From positions 1-13,264 of the forward strand of contig JAFGEH010000076.1 of NCBI GenBank assembly GCA_016931665.1: 13,264 nt of DNA, given 5' to 3'. The DNA comes from Candidatus Cloacimonadota bacterium (lineage in GTDB: Bacteria > Cloacimonadota > Cloacimonadia > Cloacimonadales > TCS61). Position numbers and translations under genes: made by a program. A model generated the notes under the pieces. The model had not been told where the DNA came from. It made no database searches and saw only the letters and a program-made list of their open reading frames with translations. Shown here in pieces: positions 6,063-13,264 of this stretch (position 1 is its first letter; each line of letters begins with the position of its first letter).

Positions 6063-7907
6063 ATGAACAGGTACGATATAATTGTGGTTGGAGCTGGTCA
6101 TGCCGGTATTGAGGCGGCTCTGGCGGCAGCCCGCATGGGAGCCAGAACGCTGATATTCGTTATCAAGCTGGAGACGATAGGCCGGATGAGTTGTAATCCT
6201 TCGGTGGGCGGGCCGGCTAAGGGCCATCTGGCCCGGGAGATCGACGCCCTGGGCGGCGAGATCGCCAGAGCCGCAGATATTACGGGTATCCAGTTTCGCA
6301 TGTTGAATCGCAAGAAGGGTCCAGCCGTCTGGGCTCCACGATCCCAGAACGACCGCATGGGTTATTCTATCCAGATGCGTTCCATTCTGGAATCCCAGGA
6401 TAACCTGGATATCAAGGAATCGATTATAGAGGAATTGCTCCTTAATCCGGATGGAAAATCAGTGATCGGTGTAAAATCAATGCTGGGAGAAGAATATTTT
6501 GCACCCAGGGTTATTCTGGCTAATGGGACTTTTCTGCGGGGAAAAGTACATGTAGGAAATATAAATTACAGTTCAGGACGCGCTGGAGAACCCGCTGCGG
6601 AAAAATTATCCTATTCTCTGCTGCAGGCAGGATTGAATCTTGGCCGTTTTAAAACCGGAACCCCTCCCCGGATCGACCTGCGTACAGTTGATTTCAGCCA
6701 GGTGGAGGAACAGCCTGGCGATGAAGACCCGCAAGGATTTTCATATTACCGGGACATTATACCACGTAACCTGGTAAGTTGTTACCTGACTTACACAACA
6801 CCGGAAACTCATGAAATCATCCGTAACAACCTTGATAAATCGTCACTCTATGGCGGTTATATCAGTGGTATTGGACCCAGGTACTGCCCGTCCATCGAAG
6901 ATAAGGTAGTTAAATTCCAACATAAGGAACAGCATCAGGTTTTTATCGAACCGGAAGGGATCAATACATCAGAGGCTTACGTCAACGGTATATCGAACAG
7001 TCTGCCCCCGGCAGTTCAACAGCAGCTGGTAGCCTCGATCCCGGGCCTGCAGCAGGCTTCCATCATCCGTTATGGCTACGCCATTGAATACGATTATATT
7101 CTTCCTTCTGAAATTCAGCCTACTATGGAAACCAAGAAAATCAGAGGGCTTTATCTGGCAGGGCAGATCAACGGCACCTCCGGCTATGAGGAAGCGGCAG
7201 CTCAGGGAATAGCAGCTGGAATCAACGCTGTTCAGGCTCTTGATGGCAAAGATCCGGTCATCTTTGACCGGTCTGATTCTTATCTGGGTGTCCTGCTGGA
7301 TGATCTGGTAACCAAAGGAACGAACGAACCTTACCGCCTGTTCACGTCCCGGGCGGAATACCGGCTTCATCTGCGTCAGGATAATGCCGATGAAAGACTG
7401 ATGCCCCTGGGACACCAGTTGGGCCTGGTTGAGGAAACCCGCTGGCAGCGTTTTCTAGAGATGAAAAATATTCTTGAAAGGGAAAAAAGACATCTTCTGG
7501 AAAATACTACACTGCCGGGTAACGGTTTGAAAGAACCTACGAAGTATATCAACCTGTTGAAACAGCCAAAAATTTCTTTTGACGATTTACAGGAATATGG
7601 TTACAAAATCCTGCCGGATGTGAATGAAGATATCAAGATGCGTCTCAACCTGGAGATCAAATATGAAGGTTACCTGAAAAGACAGCGGATTGAGATTGAG
7701 AATTTCCGGCAGATGGAGCATACTATGATCCCGGAAGATGTAGATTATATGGATATAAAAGCCATTGCCTACGAAGCCAGGGAGAAATTGCAAAGGATCC
7801 GTCCGGCTTCCCTGGGTCAGGCTTCCCGCATTCCGGGAGTTAACCACACCGACGTTACTTCCCTGATGATCTTCCTCAAGAAGAAAAACCTCCTCAGAAG
7901 GAGATAA
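6063..7907 (+). CDS. mnmG: tRNA uridine-5-carboxymethylaminomethyl modification enzyme MnmG (GidA)
   Basis: The FAD-dependent partner of MnmE; together they modify U34 of tRNAs reading split codon boxes. 614 residues, close to the usual length. The Rossmann motif GAGHAG (10-15) follows the first beta strand. RMSCNPSVGGPAKGHL (41-56) includes conserved Cys44. GPRYCPSIEDKV contains the second conserved Cys, and AGQINGTSGYEEAAAQGIAAG is the C-terminal FAD-site block. The C-terminal helical domain, needed for MnmE contact, ends in the usual ASRIPGV...LMIFLKKKN. The frame is open from a TTG at 6018, but the ATG at 6063 gives the family N-terminus and has GGAAG just upstream. No rsmG or mnmE is adjacent; a lipoprotein gene follows after one base. 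Confidence 0.96.
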   Translation: MNRYDIIVVGAGHAGIEAALAAARMGARTLIFVIKLETIGRMSCNPSVGGPAKGHLAREIDALGGEIARAADITGIQFRMLNRKKGPAVWAPRSQNDRMGYSIQMRSILESQDNLDIKESIIEELLLNPDGKSVIGVKSMLGEEYFAPRVILANGTFLRGKVHVGNINYSSGRAGEPAAEKLSYSLLQAGLNLGRFKTGTPPRIDLRTVDFSQVEEQPGDEDPQGFSYYRDIIPRNLVSCYLTYTTPETHEIIRNNLDKSSLYGGYISGIGPRYCPSIEDKVVKFQHKEQHQVFIEPEGINTSEAYVNGISNSLPPAVQQQLVASIPGLQQASIIRYGYAIEYDYILPSEIQPTMETKKIRGLYLAGQINGTSGYEEAAAQGIAAGINAVQALDGKDPVIFDRSDSYLGVLLDDLVTKGTNEPYRLFTSRAEYRLHLRQDNADERLMPLGHQLGLVEETRWQRFLEMKNILEREKRHLLENTTLPGNGLKEPTKYINLLKQPKISFDDLQEYGYKILPDVNEDIKMRLNLEIKYEGYLKRQRIEIENFRQMEHTMIPEDVDYMDIKAIAYEAREKLQRIRPASLGQASRIPGVNHTDVTSLMIFLKKKNLLRRR

Positions 7908-7908
7908 T

Positions 7909-8691
7909 ATGTTGAGATCAGTATCTTTGATCTTTGCTGCCGTTGTTATCCTGAGCTGCAGTAACTCCCCCCTCCAGGAAAACATTACACTCCCCCATAA
8001 ACTGGAAACCACCATGCTTCCCCGCTGGGTTTACCATCTTCCTGACGGTTCAGATTATGTGCTAGGCATAGCACCCCGTAGTCTGGATACCGGCATGATG
8101 CAGGAATCCGCCCGGGAGATGGCGGCAATAATGTACAGCCGCAATCATGGATCTTATACAATAGACAATACTGCTATTACTGCCAGGGAAGATCCCGTAC
8201 GCTCCGGTTCAGCTGATTTCCGGCTGAATGTAGGCTCCCCTGATAAAGCACGCGAGTATTTTGATAAATTACAATTAGTTGATGAAGCCTATTCCTATGA
8301 ATATTATTTCGGCCTGTTTTCCCTAACCGGGACGAAACCGGAAAAAAAAATCAGGGAGAAATTGGTACCGAATTTTCCGGACTGGTTTAGTGAGAGGGAG
8401 ATCGTTGATCTGGACGTAGTAATAAAAACATGCGCCCAGGATCGATCCTACGATCTCGTTATCGCCTGGGATAGGGCAGCCGAGAATGCCCGATATGAAC
8501 TGGCCAAATATCTGGAAAAACAGGTTCAGGCGGCCATAATCAGCCTGAATGAGGAAATTGATAAACGCATTGCCATAGAATCCAACCGCAAACTGGTGAA
8601 TATGAAAATTACCCGCAGTCATATTGTAACGGAGAGTCATGATAATCTTCTCAGCTATATCGTTTATCTCGAAATGGAAATGAAGAAATGA
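7909..8691 (+). CDS. Putative LPP20-like lipoprotein
   Basis: A probable outer-envelope lipoprotein of 260 residues. The N-terminus has one Arg, then a hydrophobic stretch SLIFAAVVILSC ending in a lipobox, with the lipidated Cys at residue 17. The mature part starts near 38 with PRWVYHLPDGSDYVLGIA, a pattern I associate with the LPP20 lipoprotein family (PxWV...YxxGxG/A). An Ala- and Lys-rich helical stretch (about 182-225) resembles the long helix of that family. This assignment rests on pattern memory, not an alignment. AGAAGGAG inside the end of mnmG is its ribosome binding site. The stop overlaps the kdsB start (ATGA), so mnmG, this gene and kdsB are co-translated. The function is unknown; an envelope role is plausible given kdsB. 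Confidence 0.75.
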   Translation: MLRSVSLIFAAVVILSCSNSPLQENITLPHKLETTMLPRWVYHLPDGSDYVLGIAPRSLDTGMMQESAREMAAIMYSRNHGSYTIDNTAITAREDPVRSGSADFRLNVGSPDKAREYFDKLQLVDEAYSYEYYFGLFSLTGTKPEKKIREKLVPNFPDWFSEREIVDLDVVIKTCAQDRSYDLVIAWDRAAENARYELAKYLEKQVQAAIISLNEEIDKRIAIESNRKLVNMKITRSHIVTESHDNLLSYIVYLEMEMKK

Positions 8692-9422
8692 AGAAATTTA
8701 TAGCTGTCATCCCCGCCCGTCTGGGTTCTACCCGTTTCCCAGGGAAACCTCTGGCTCTGCTTAATGATAAACCCCTGATTCAGCATGTGTATGAAAAAAC
8801 ATTTCAATCCGGACTCTTCACAAGAGTAATCGTAGCAACTGATCATCAGGCTATCTTGGAAGTTGTAACAGCTTTCGGTGGAGAAGCCATGCTTACTTCC
8901 AGCCACCATCCCAGCGGTACCGACCGCATCGCCGAAGTCTGCCGGAAACTGGAATTTGATATCGTGGTCAATGTACAGGGTGATGAGCCATTTATCACCC
9001 GTGAACCTCTGGCCGGTCTGCTCTCGGTTTTTGATGATCCAGAAATCCAGGCAGCTTCCCTGATGAATGTTTTAGACGAGGAGCGCGATAATCCGCATAT
9101 CGTAAAAGTGGTTGTTGATAAAAATAATTTTGCACTATATTTTTCCCGATCATCCATCCCTTATTATCGAGAAAAGAGTGAGTCTAATATTTATTACAAA
9201 CATATAGGAGTTTACGCTTTCCGCAGACAGACCCTGTTGAAATTTGTACAGCTGACGCCTTCCTTCCTGGAACAGGCAGAGAAATTGGAACAATTGCGAT
9301 TGCTGGAAAACGGGATCCCCATCAAAATGGTTCTCTGTGATTATACCGGCTGGGGAATTGACATACCTGAAGACCTGTTAGAAGCTGAACGATACCTGCA
9401 CCGAAATTCCGATCAATCCTAA
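8688..9422 (+). CDS. kdsB: 3-deoxy-manno-octulosonate cytidylyltransferase
   Basis: Activates Kdo to CMP-Kdo, the donor for the inner core of lipopolysaccharide; cytoplasmic. 244 residues, the normal length. The nucleotide-binding start is AVIPARLGSTRFPGKPL (6-22). TSSHHPSGTDRIAEV (70-84) and VVNVQGDEPF (93-102), with metal-binding Asp99, are the family signatures, and GIDIPEDL lies near the C-terminus. The ATG overlaps the lipoprotein stop, and no strong ribosome binding site is seen, so translation is probably coupled. The gene indicates an outer membrane with Kdo-type LPS. An intrinsic terminator lies about 150 bases downstream. Confidence 0.96.
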   Translation: MKKFIAVIPARLGSTRFPGKPLALLNDKPLIQHVYEKTFQSGLFTRVIVATDHQAILEVVTAFGGEAMLTSSHHPSGTDRIAEVCRKLEFDIVVNVQGDEPFITREPLAGLLSVFDDPEIQAASLMNVLDEERDNPHIVKVVVDKNNFALYFSRSSIPYYREKSESNIYYKHIGVYAFRRQTLLKFVQLTPSFLEQAEKLEQLRLLENGIPIKMVLCDYTGWGIDIPEDLLEAERYLHRNSDQS

Positions 9423-9574
9423 CAGATTTATCTAATACTATCTCCGTATAATAATATTGATAGATTTTTTTCATTTGAAAATTTATTTTTACATAAATGA
9501 TTTCAATCTGATTCACTCCTTTATCCCTTCTATTATATTCTAATTTTTCCCTGGCAGATATTTCCCTTTGCCTG

Positions 9575-9608
9575 ACTCCGGAGAAGATTGTCTTCTCCGG
9601 AGTTTTTT
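9575..9608 (+). terminator. Intrinsic terminator after the mnmG-lipoprotein-kdsB unit
   Basis: A perfect 13-base-pair inverted repeat (ACTCCGGAGAAGA / TCTTCTCCGGAGT, 9575-9587 and 9591-9603) with a three-base TTG loop, followed by a run of T to 9608. The T run is only on the plus-strand side, so it terminates plus-strand transcripts. It lies between kdsB and the adenine deaminase gene and separates the two units. Confidence 0.92.
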
Positions 9609-9633
9609 CATACTGGTTATCCTGCCCTTTTTC

Positions 9634-9662
9634 TTGACATCGTATCTTCATTAATACATTCA
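9634..9662 (+). promoter_or_regulatory. Candidate promoter of the adenine deaminase gene
   Basis: A perfect TTGACA (9634-9639) stands 33 bases before the ATG, just after the terminator. At 17 bases the -10 would be CATTCA, a poor match. If used, transcription would start within a few bases of the ATG. The -35 is clear; the -10 is not. Confidence 0.3.
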
Positions 9663-9671
9663 AATTCTAAT

Positions 9672-11282
9672 ATGGAAATAAAGGGTAATATAGTAGACAT
9701 TCATCAAAACAGGATCTATCCGAGCACTTTGAAGTTTTTCAATGGAAAGCTATCGGAAATCCAGAAACTTACTAGAAAACAGAATCATTACCTTATCCCC
9801 GGTTTTATTGATTCCCATATTCACATTGAAAGCACTCTGATCACTCCCTGCGAATTTGCCCGTATCGCTCTGCAGCACGGCACTGTAGCTGTTGTTTCTG
9901 ATCCTCATGAAATAGCCAATGTGCTCGGACTTGACGGTGTTTATTTCATGATCTCCAATGCTAAACAAAGCCCATTGAAATTCTATTTCAGTGCCCCTTC
10001 CTGCGTACCGGCCACCCCTCTGGAAACAAGTGGAGCATCCCTGGGAATAACGGAACTGGAAATCCTGTTAAAAGATAATCGCATCAAGTATCTGGGCGAA
10101 ATGATGAATTATCCGGGAATTATTAACAAAGATGAGAGCGTTTTAGCCAAGATCAATCTGGCTCAAAGTTTCGGTAAGCCGGTGGATGGGCATGCTCCGG
10201 GCCTGCGGGGAAGTTCCCTGCAGAAATATATCGCGGCAGGGATTTCAACCGATCATGAAACCGGAGAATATATGGAAGGCCTGGAAAAACTGAAACTGGG
10301 TATGAACCTGCTGATCAGAGAGGGCTCGGCCAGCCGGAATTTCTCCACCCTGATCCCCCTGGTCCGGGACTATCCTGAGCAATGCATGTTCTGTTGTGAC
10401 GACCTGCATCCTGATGATCTGTTGAAAGGCCATATTAATTTACTGGTTAAAAGAGCCCTGGAGCAGGGACTGAACATTTTTACAGTTCTAAGGGCAGCTT
10501 CCCTTAATCCCATAAAACATTACGGATTGGATGTGGGTTTACTGAGACCCGGTGATGAGGCAGATTTTCTGGTTGTAGATAATCTGCACGACCTGAACAT
10601 ACTGCAAACCTGGATACAGGGAAGGGAAGTCCGGACTCAGTCGCAAGATATAACCTGTCATCTGGAAATTCCTGAACAAAAATTTAATATCAGGCTCAAG
10701 AGCCCGGCTGATTTCCAGATGATCAATAGAAACTTAGAAACACCGGCAATAGTAGTACAGGATGGAAGTATCATAACCCGTAAAACTGCGGTTAGGGCCA
10801 GAACAGAAAATAGTCTGATTGTTACTGACCCGGAAAGAGACCTGCTCAAGCTTTCAGTTGTTAACAGATACCGGGATGCAGCTCCGGCAGTTGCTTTGGT
10901 TCAGGGATTCGGATTAACCGAAGGTGCTCTCGCGTCTTCGGTAGCCCATGATTCACATAATATTATCGCGGTGGGAGCTGATGACCTGTCCCTGGCCCGA
11001 GCAGTAAATCTGGTGATTCAAAACCAGGGCGGGCTCTGTCTGGTTTCTGCAAAGGAAGAAATGATCCTGCCCCTGCCGGTTGCCGGATTGATGAGTACAC
11101 TGTCCTGTGAGGAAGCGGCAAGCAAGTACCGTGAATTGGAGATGAAGGCACGCAATTTGGGCACGAAGCTTACCGCTTCCTTCATGACTCTGTCTTTTCT
11201 GGCATTGATCGTTATCCCGGAATTAAAATTAAGTGACAGAGGCCTGTTCGATGTTGATAAATTCAAATTTATTGATCCTTAA
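9672..11282 (+). CDS. ade: Adenine deaminase (amidohydrolase family)
   Basis: Converts adenine to hypoxanthine and ammonia; cytoplasmic metal-dependent enzyme of 536 residues. The N-terminal beta strand leads into PGFIDSHIHIEST (43-55), with metal ligands His49 and His51, then HGTVAVVSDPHEIANVLG (69-86). DGHAPGLRG, STDHE and FCCDDLHPDDLL carry the remaining metal and catalytic residues. The C-terminal part contains GLTEGALASSVAHDSHNIIAVG and the usual ending FMTLSFLALIVIPELKLSDRGLFD, so it is complete. The frame is open from a TTG at 9588 but that start lies within the terminator. The ATG at 9672 gives the family N-terminus (MEIKGNIVDI), although no ribosome binding site precedes it. The permease downstream fits purine salvage or catabolism. 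Confidence 0.95.
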   Translation: MEIKGNIVDIHQNRIYPSTLKFFNGKLSEIQKLTRKQNHYLIPGFIDSHIHIESTLITPCEFARIALQHGTVAVVSDPHEIANVLGLDGVYFMISNAKQSPLKFYFSAPSCVPATPLETSGASLGITELEILLKDNRIKYLGEMMNYPGIINKDESVLAKINLAQSFGKPVDGHAPGLRGSSLQKYIAAGISTDHETGEYMEGLEKLKLGMNLLIREGSASRNFSTLIPLVRDYPEQCMFCCDDLHPDDLLKGHINLLVKRALEQGLNIFTVLRAASLNPIKHYGLDVGLLRPGDEADFLVVDNLHDLNILQTWIQGREVRTQSQDITCHLEIPEQKFNIRLKSPADFQMINRNLETPAIVVQDGSIITRKTAVRARTENSLIVTDPERDLLKLSVVNRYRDAAPAVALVQGFGLTEGALASSVAHDSHNIIAVGADDLSLARAVNLVIQNQGGLCLVSAKEEMILPLPVAGLMSTLSCEEAASKYRELEMKARNLGTKLTASFMTLSFLALIVIPELKLSDRGLFDVDKFKFIDP

Positions 11283-11414
11283 TTATTCGTATCAGGATTG
11301 ATTAATATGATTCTGCCAGAAATTAATTTAGTGTGTGCCTGGGTATATGCAATTTATTCCCGGTCATTTTTTTGTACAGATTGCCTGAGTGATGAAATAA
11401 CTCAAGGATGACAC

Positions 11415-12773
11415 ATGGTAAAAAAAATTGACGCCCCTGACCTGATTTACCATTTGCATGATAAACCAGCCTGGACGGAAGCGCTGTTTGCAGCAATTCA
11501 GCATCTGCTTGCTATCTTTGTAGGGATTATTACACCCACCCTGGTTATTGGGAGCATCCTGGACCTTGGCAGTGAAATACCTTACCTGATAAGCATGTCC
11601 CTGATTGTTTCCGGAATTGCCACTTTTATACAGATAAGCAGGATAGGGCCTATTGGTTCGGGACTTCTCAGCATTCAGGGAACCAGTTTTGCCTTCCTGA
11701 GCACACTGCTTCTGGTTGGGTTTATGGTCAAAGAACAGGGCGGCAGCTCCCGGGAAATACTGGCCCTGATATTCGGCGTCTGCTTGGGGGGCGCTTTCAT
11801 CGAAATGTTTCTCAGCCGTTTTCTGCATTTGCTGAAAAAGATTATTACCCCTGTTGTCACCGGTACGGTTGTTACCCTGATCGGTATGAGCCTGATCAAA
11901 GTCGGCATCACCGATATGGCTGGAGGGCAATGGCTGCTGGACAATCAACCAGAAGAATTCGCATTGCTGTCCAATCTGGGAGTTGCCTTCTTTGTTATGA
12001 TCATAATTATCATTCTAAATCGCAGCAATAACCAATTTATGCGATTGGGTTCAATAGCTATCGGTTTAGGTGCAGGTTATCTTGTTTCCATCTTACTGGG
12101 CTGGGTTGATTTCAATTCTCTGCGTGAACTTCCACCCTTTACTGTACCGATTCCCTTCAGATACGGCATTAGTTTCAACTGGGCTGCTTTCTTTCCGGTA
12201 GCTTTCATATATCTGATCACTACCATCGAATCTATCGGAGATCTGACAGCAACTTCCCTGGTTTCGGGTGAACCAATTGAGGGCGATCTTTACCTGAAAA
12301 GGATCAAAGGGGGAATACTGGGTGACGGTTTTAATTCTGCCCTGGCCGCTGTTTTCAATACGTTTCCCAATACCACCTTCAGCCAGAATAACGGAGTTAT
12401 TCAACTCACCGGTATTGCCAGCCGGCATGTGGGAAAATATCTGGCAGGATTACTGGTCTTGCTCGGTCTTTTTCCGGTAGTGGGAGGGATCTTTCAGCAG
12501 ATGCCAAAACCCGTTCTGGGCGGAGCTACAATAATTATGTTCGGGACCGTGGCGGCAACAGGGATCAGGATACTGTCCGCTCAGAAACTGGAAGCAAGGG
12601 AAATGATGATTCTGGCTGTTGCCTTCGGTATGGGTCTGGGAGTTCAGCTGGTTCCGGAGGTCCTGTCTTATTTTCCAATCCAGATCCGCAATATTTTTAA
12701 CTCGCCGGTAACCACCGGAGGCCTGACTGCCATGATTGGTAATCTGGTTTTCCCACGTATCAGGAAGAAATGA
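11415..12773 (+). CDS. NCS2-family purine permease, xanthine/urate type
   Basis: An inner-membrane nucleobase transporter of the NCS2 (NAT) family, 452 residues with about 12-14 hydrophobic segments. The first helix carries IQHLLAIFVG (28-37) with the conserved His30. The carboxylate residues of the xanthine/urate branch are present: Glu272 and Asp276 in TTIESIGDLTATS, and Asp304 in ILGDGFNSALA. The NAT signature is FSQNNGVIQLTGIASRHVG (322-340) with Gln324 and Asn325, the purine-binding positions described for E. coli XanQ. Helix 3 has SIQGTSFAF (86-94). AAGGATG precedes the ATG. Purine rather than uracil specificity is well supported by the QNNGVI motif; xanthine versus urate is open. It lies 132 bases after adenine deaminase and before an SsnA-like gene. 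Confidence 0.9.
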   Translation: MVKKIDAPDLIYHLHDKPAWTEALFAAIQHLLAIFVGIITPTLVIGSILDLGSEIPYLISMSLIVSGIATFIQISRIGPIGSGLLSIQGTSFAFLSTLLLVGFMVKEQGGSSREILALIFGVCLGGAFIEMFLSRFLHLLKKIITPVVTGTVVTLIGMSLIKVGITDMAGGQWLLDNQPEEFALLSNLGVAFFVMIIIIILNRSNNQFMRLGSIAIGLGAGYLVSILLGWVDFNSLRELPPFTVPIPFRYGISFNWAAFFPVAFIYLITTIESIGDLTATSLVSGEPIEGDLYLKRIKGGILGDGFNSALAAVFNTFPNTTFSQNNGVIQLTGIASRHVGKYLAGLLVLLGLFPVVGGIFQQMPKPVLGGATIIMFGTVAATGIRILSAQKLEAREMMILAVAFGMGLGVQLVPEVLSYFPIQIRNIFNSPVTTGGLTAMIGNLVFPRIRKK

Positions 12774-12825
12774 TTTACTCTTTTTCTCCCTCTCTGAGCA
12801 ATCAGATCCAATTTGCCAAAATCAT

Positions 12826-12854
12826 TTGACAGCTGGAAGGGAGAGCAAAATTAT
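12826..12854 (+). promoter_or_regulatory. Candidate promoter of the ssnA-like gene
   Basis: A perfect TTGACA (12826-12831) with AATTAT (12849-12854) after 17 bases; four of six -10 positions match. A TATAGA overlaps at 12852-12857 with a 20-base spacer. It would give a leader of about 80 bases before the ATG. Confidence 0.45.
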
Positions 12855-12895
12855 AGATTTTCTAAACTATTAAGGCGTGACTGGCTTTGTTGTCT

Positions 12896-12923
12896 AAACG
12901 ATGAAAATCGGTTTATCATGATA
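12896..12923 (+). other. Leader hairpin and palindrome upstream of the ssnA-like gene
   Basis: AAACGAT (12896-12902) pairs with ATCGGTTT (12907-12914) around a GAAA tetraloop, with one bulged G. It abuts the perfect palindrome TATCATGATA (12914-12923). This lies in the leader, about 20 bases before the ssnA start. It could be an operator or an mRNA structure, or be chance. There is no T run, so it is not a terminator. Confidence 0.3.
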
Positions 12924-12943
12924 CCCAATACATAGGAGAAAGA

Positions 12944-13264
12944 ATGAACCTTGAAATTTCAGGTGCTTATATTGTTTCCCCAGAAAATGATAACTGGCGA
13001 GTTGAGAAAAAAAACATATATCTGAAATCAGGCCAGGTTTTTTACCAAAAACCCTTCCCGAATGCTGACAGAATAATTGACGCACAGGATAAAATCGTAA
13101 TGCCCGGTTTGGTCAATGCCCATCACCATATCTATTCCACCCTTTCCAAGGGTGTGCCCTGCGAAGTTCCCTTCCGTGATTTCTCGGGTAATCTGAAACA
13201 GCTCTGGTGGCCGCTGGATCACAGTCTGAACAGGGAAGATGTTCTCCTGTCAACAGTTCTGGCT
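12944..13264 (+). CDS. ssnA: SsnA-like amidohydrolase, N-terminal part (runs off the window)
   Basis: The first 107 residues of a metal-dependent amidohydrolase. The N-terminal beta-sandwich strand is followed by IVMPGLVNAHHHIYSTLSKG (51-70), with metal-binding His60 and His62, then LWWPLDHSLNREDVLLST. The HHHIYSTL...LWW.LD pattern is what I know from SsnA, a putative aminohydrolase related to guanine deaminase and chlorohydrolases. AGGAG precedes the ATG, and a candidate promoter lies about 90 bases upstream. In E. coli and several anaerobes ssnA sits in clusters with selenium-dependent molybdenum hydroxylase and purine genes. With ade and a purine permease next door, a purine role is likely. 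A plain guanine deaminase or other TRZ/ATZ-family hydrolase remains possible, since the C-terminal part with the remaining metal ligands lies outside the window. Confidence 0.8.
   Translation, partial: MNLEISGAYIVSPENDNWRVEKKNIYLKSGQVFYQKPFPNADRIIDAQDKIVMPGLVNAHHHIYSTLSKGVPCEVPFRDFSGNLKQLWWPLDHSLNREDVLLSTVLA

Noticed and set aside
6969..7415. A 148-residue minus-strand frame inside mnmG
   Set aside because: It is antisense to conserved MnmG motifs and has no recognisable domain.
9322..9663. A 113-residue minus-strand frame across the kdsB end and the terminator
   Set aside because: It crosses the intrinsic terminator and overlaps kdsB antisense; the composition is typical of translated AT-rich non-coding DNA.
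9423..9671. Purine riboswitch before the adenine deaminase or the permease
   Set aside because: Neither this gap nor 11283-11414 shows the conserved purine-aptamer core or its three-way junction pairing on reading by eye.
11338..11377. Possible terminator between adenine deaminase and the permease (CTGGG/CCCGG followed by T residues)
   Set aside because: The stem is only five pairs including a G-U, with a 15-base loop; too weak to call.
11364..11948. A 194-residue open frame on the minus strand inside the permease gene
   Set aside because: It is antisense to a clearly conserved NCS2 permease and has a low-complexity, Gln/Asn-rich composition with no recognisable motif and no ribosome binding site.
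1..13264. CRISPR arrays, tRNA or rRNA genes, insertion sequences, phage genes
   Set aside because: No regularly spaced repeats, cloverleaf-type tRNA sequence, rRNA sequence, transposase or terminal inverted repeats were seen.

Overview
The window comes from a bacterial chromosome and carries mostly housekeeping genes, plus the beginning of a purine-use gene cluster. The organism has an outer membrane with Kdo-containing lipopolysaccharide (kdsB) and a lipoprotein-type signal peptide. It also has SpoVG, a long CTC-type ribosomal protein L25, an archaeal/eukaryotic-type prolyl-tRNA synthetase and the MEP isoprenoid pathway (ispE). This mix suggests an anaerobic Gram-negative outside the classical Proteobacteria, for example a spirochaete or a Cloacimonadota/FCB-group bacterium. 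The sequence alone does not fix the phylum.

Left arm, minus strand (1-5849). There are two co-directional transcription units. The upstream one is proS followed by an unusual fusion of an S4 RNA-binding domain to a PncC/CinA-C amidase. The downstream one starts at about 3410 and reads orf107 - ispE - spoVG - prs - rplY(ctc) - pth, with pth running off the window. Most junctions are stop/start overlaps or gaps of a few bases, so this is a tight, translationally coupled operon linking isoprenoid synthesis, PRPP synthesis and translation.

Centre (5850-6062). This is a divergent intergenic region that must hold promoters for both proS and mnmG.

Right arm, plus strand. mnmG (tRNA wobble uridine modification), an LPP20-like lipoprotein and kdsB form a coupled three-gene unit. 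A strong intrinsic terminator at 9575-9608 closes it. Then come an adenine deaminase, an NCS2 xanthine/urate-type permease and the first 107 residues of an SsnA-like amidohydrolase. These three suggest uptake and deamination of purines feeding a purine-oxidation pathway. SsnA homologues often sit in selenium-dependent molybdenum hydroxylase clusters, so the genes just beyond the right edge would be informative.

No rRNA, tRNA, CRISPR array, transposase or phage gene is visible. Most of the window is conserved core genome. The less ordinary points are the S4-PncC fusion, the unrecognised orf107 leading the ispE operon, the lipoprotein inserted between mnmG and kdsB, and the purine cluster at the right edge.
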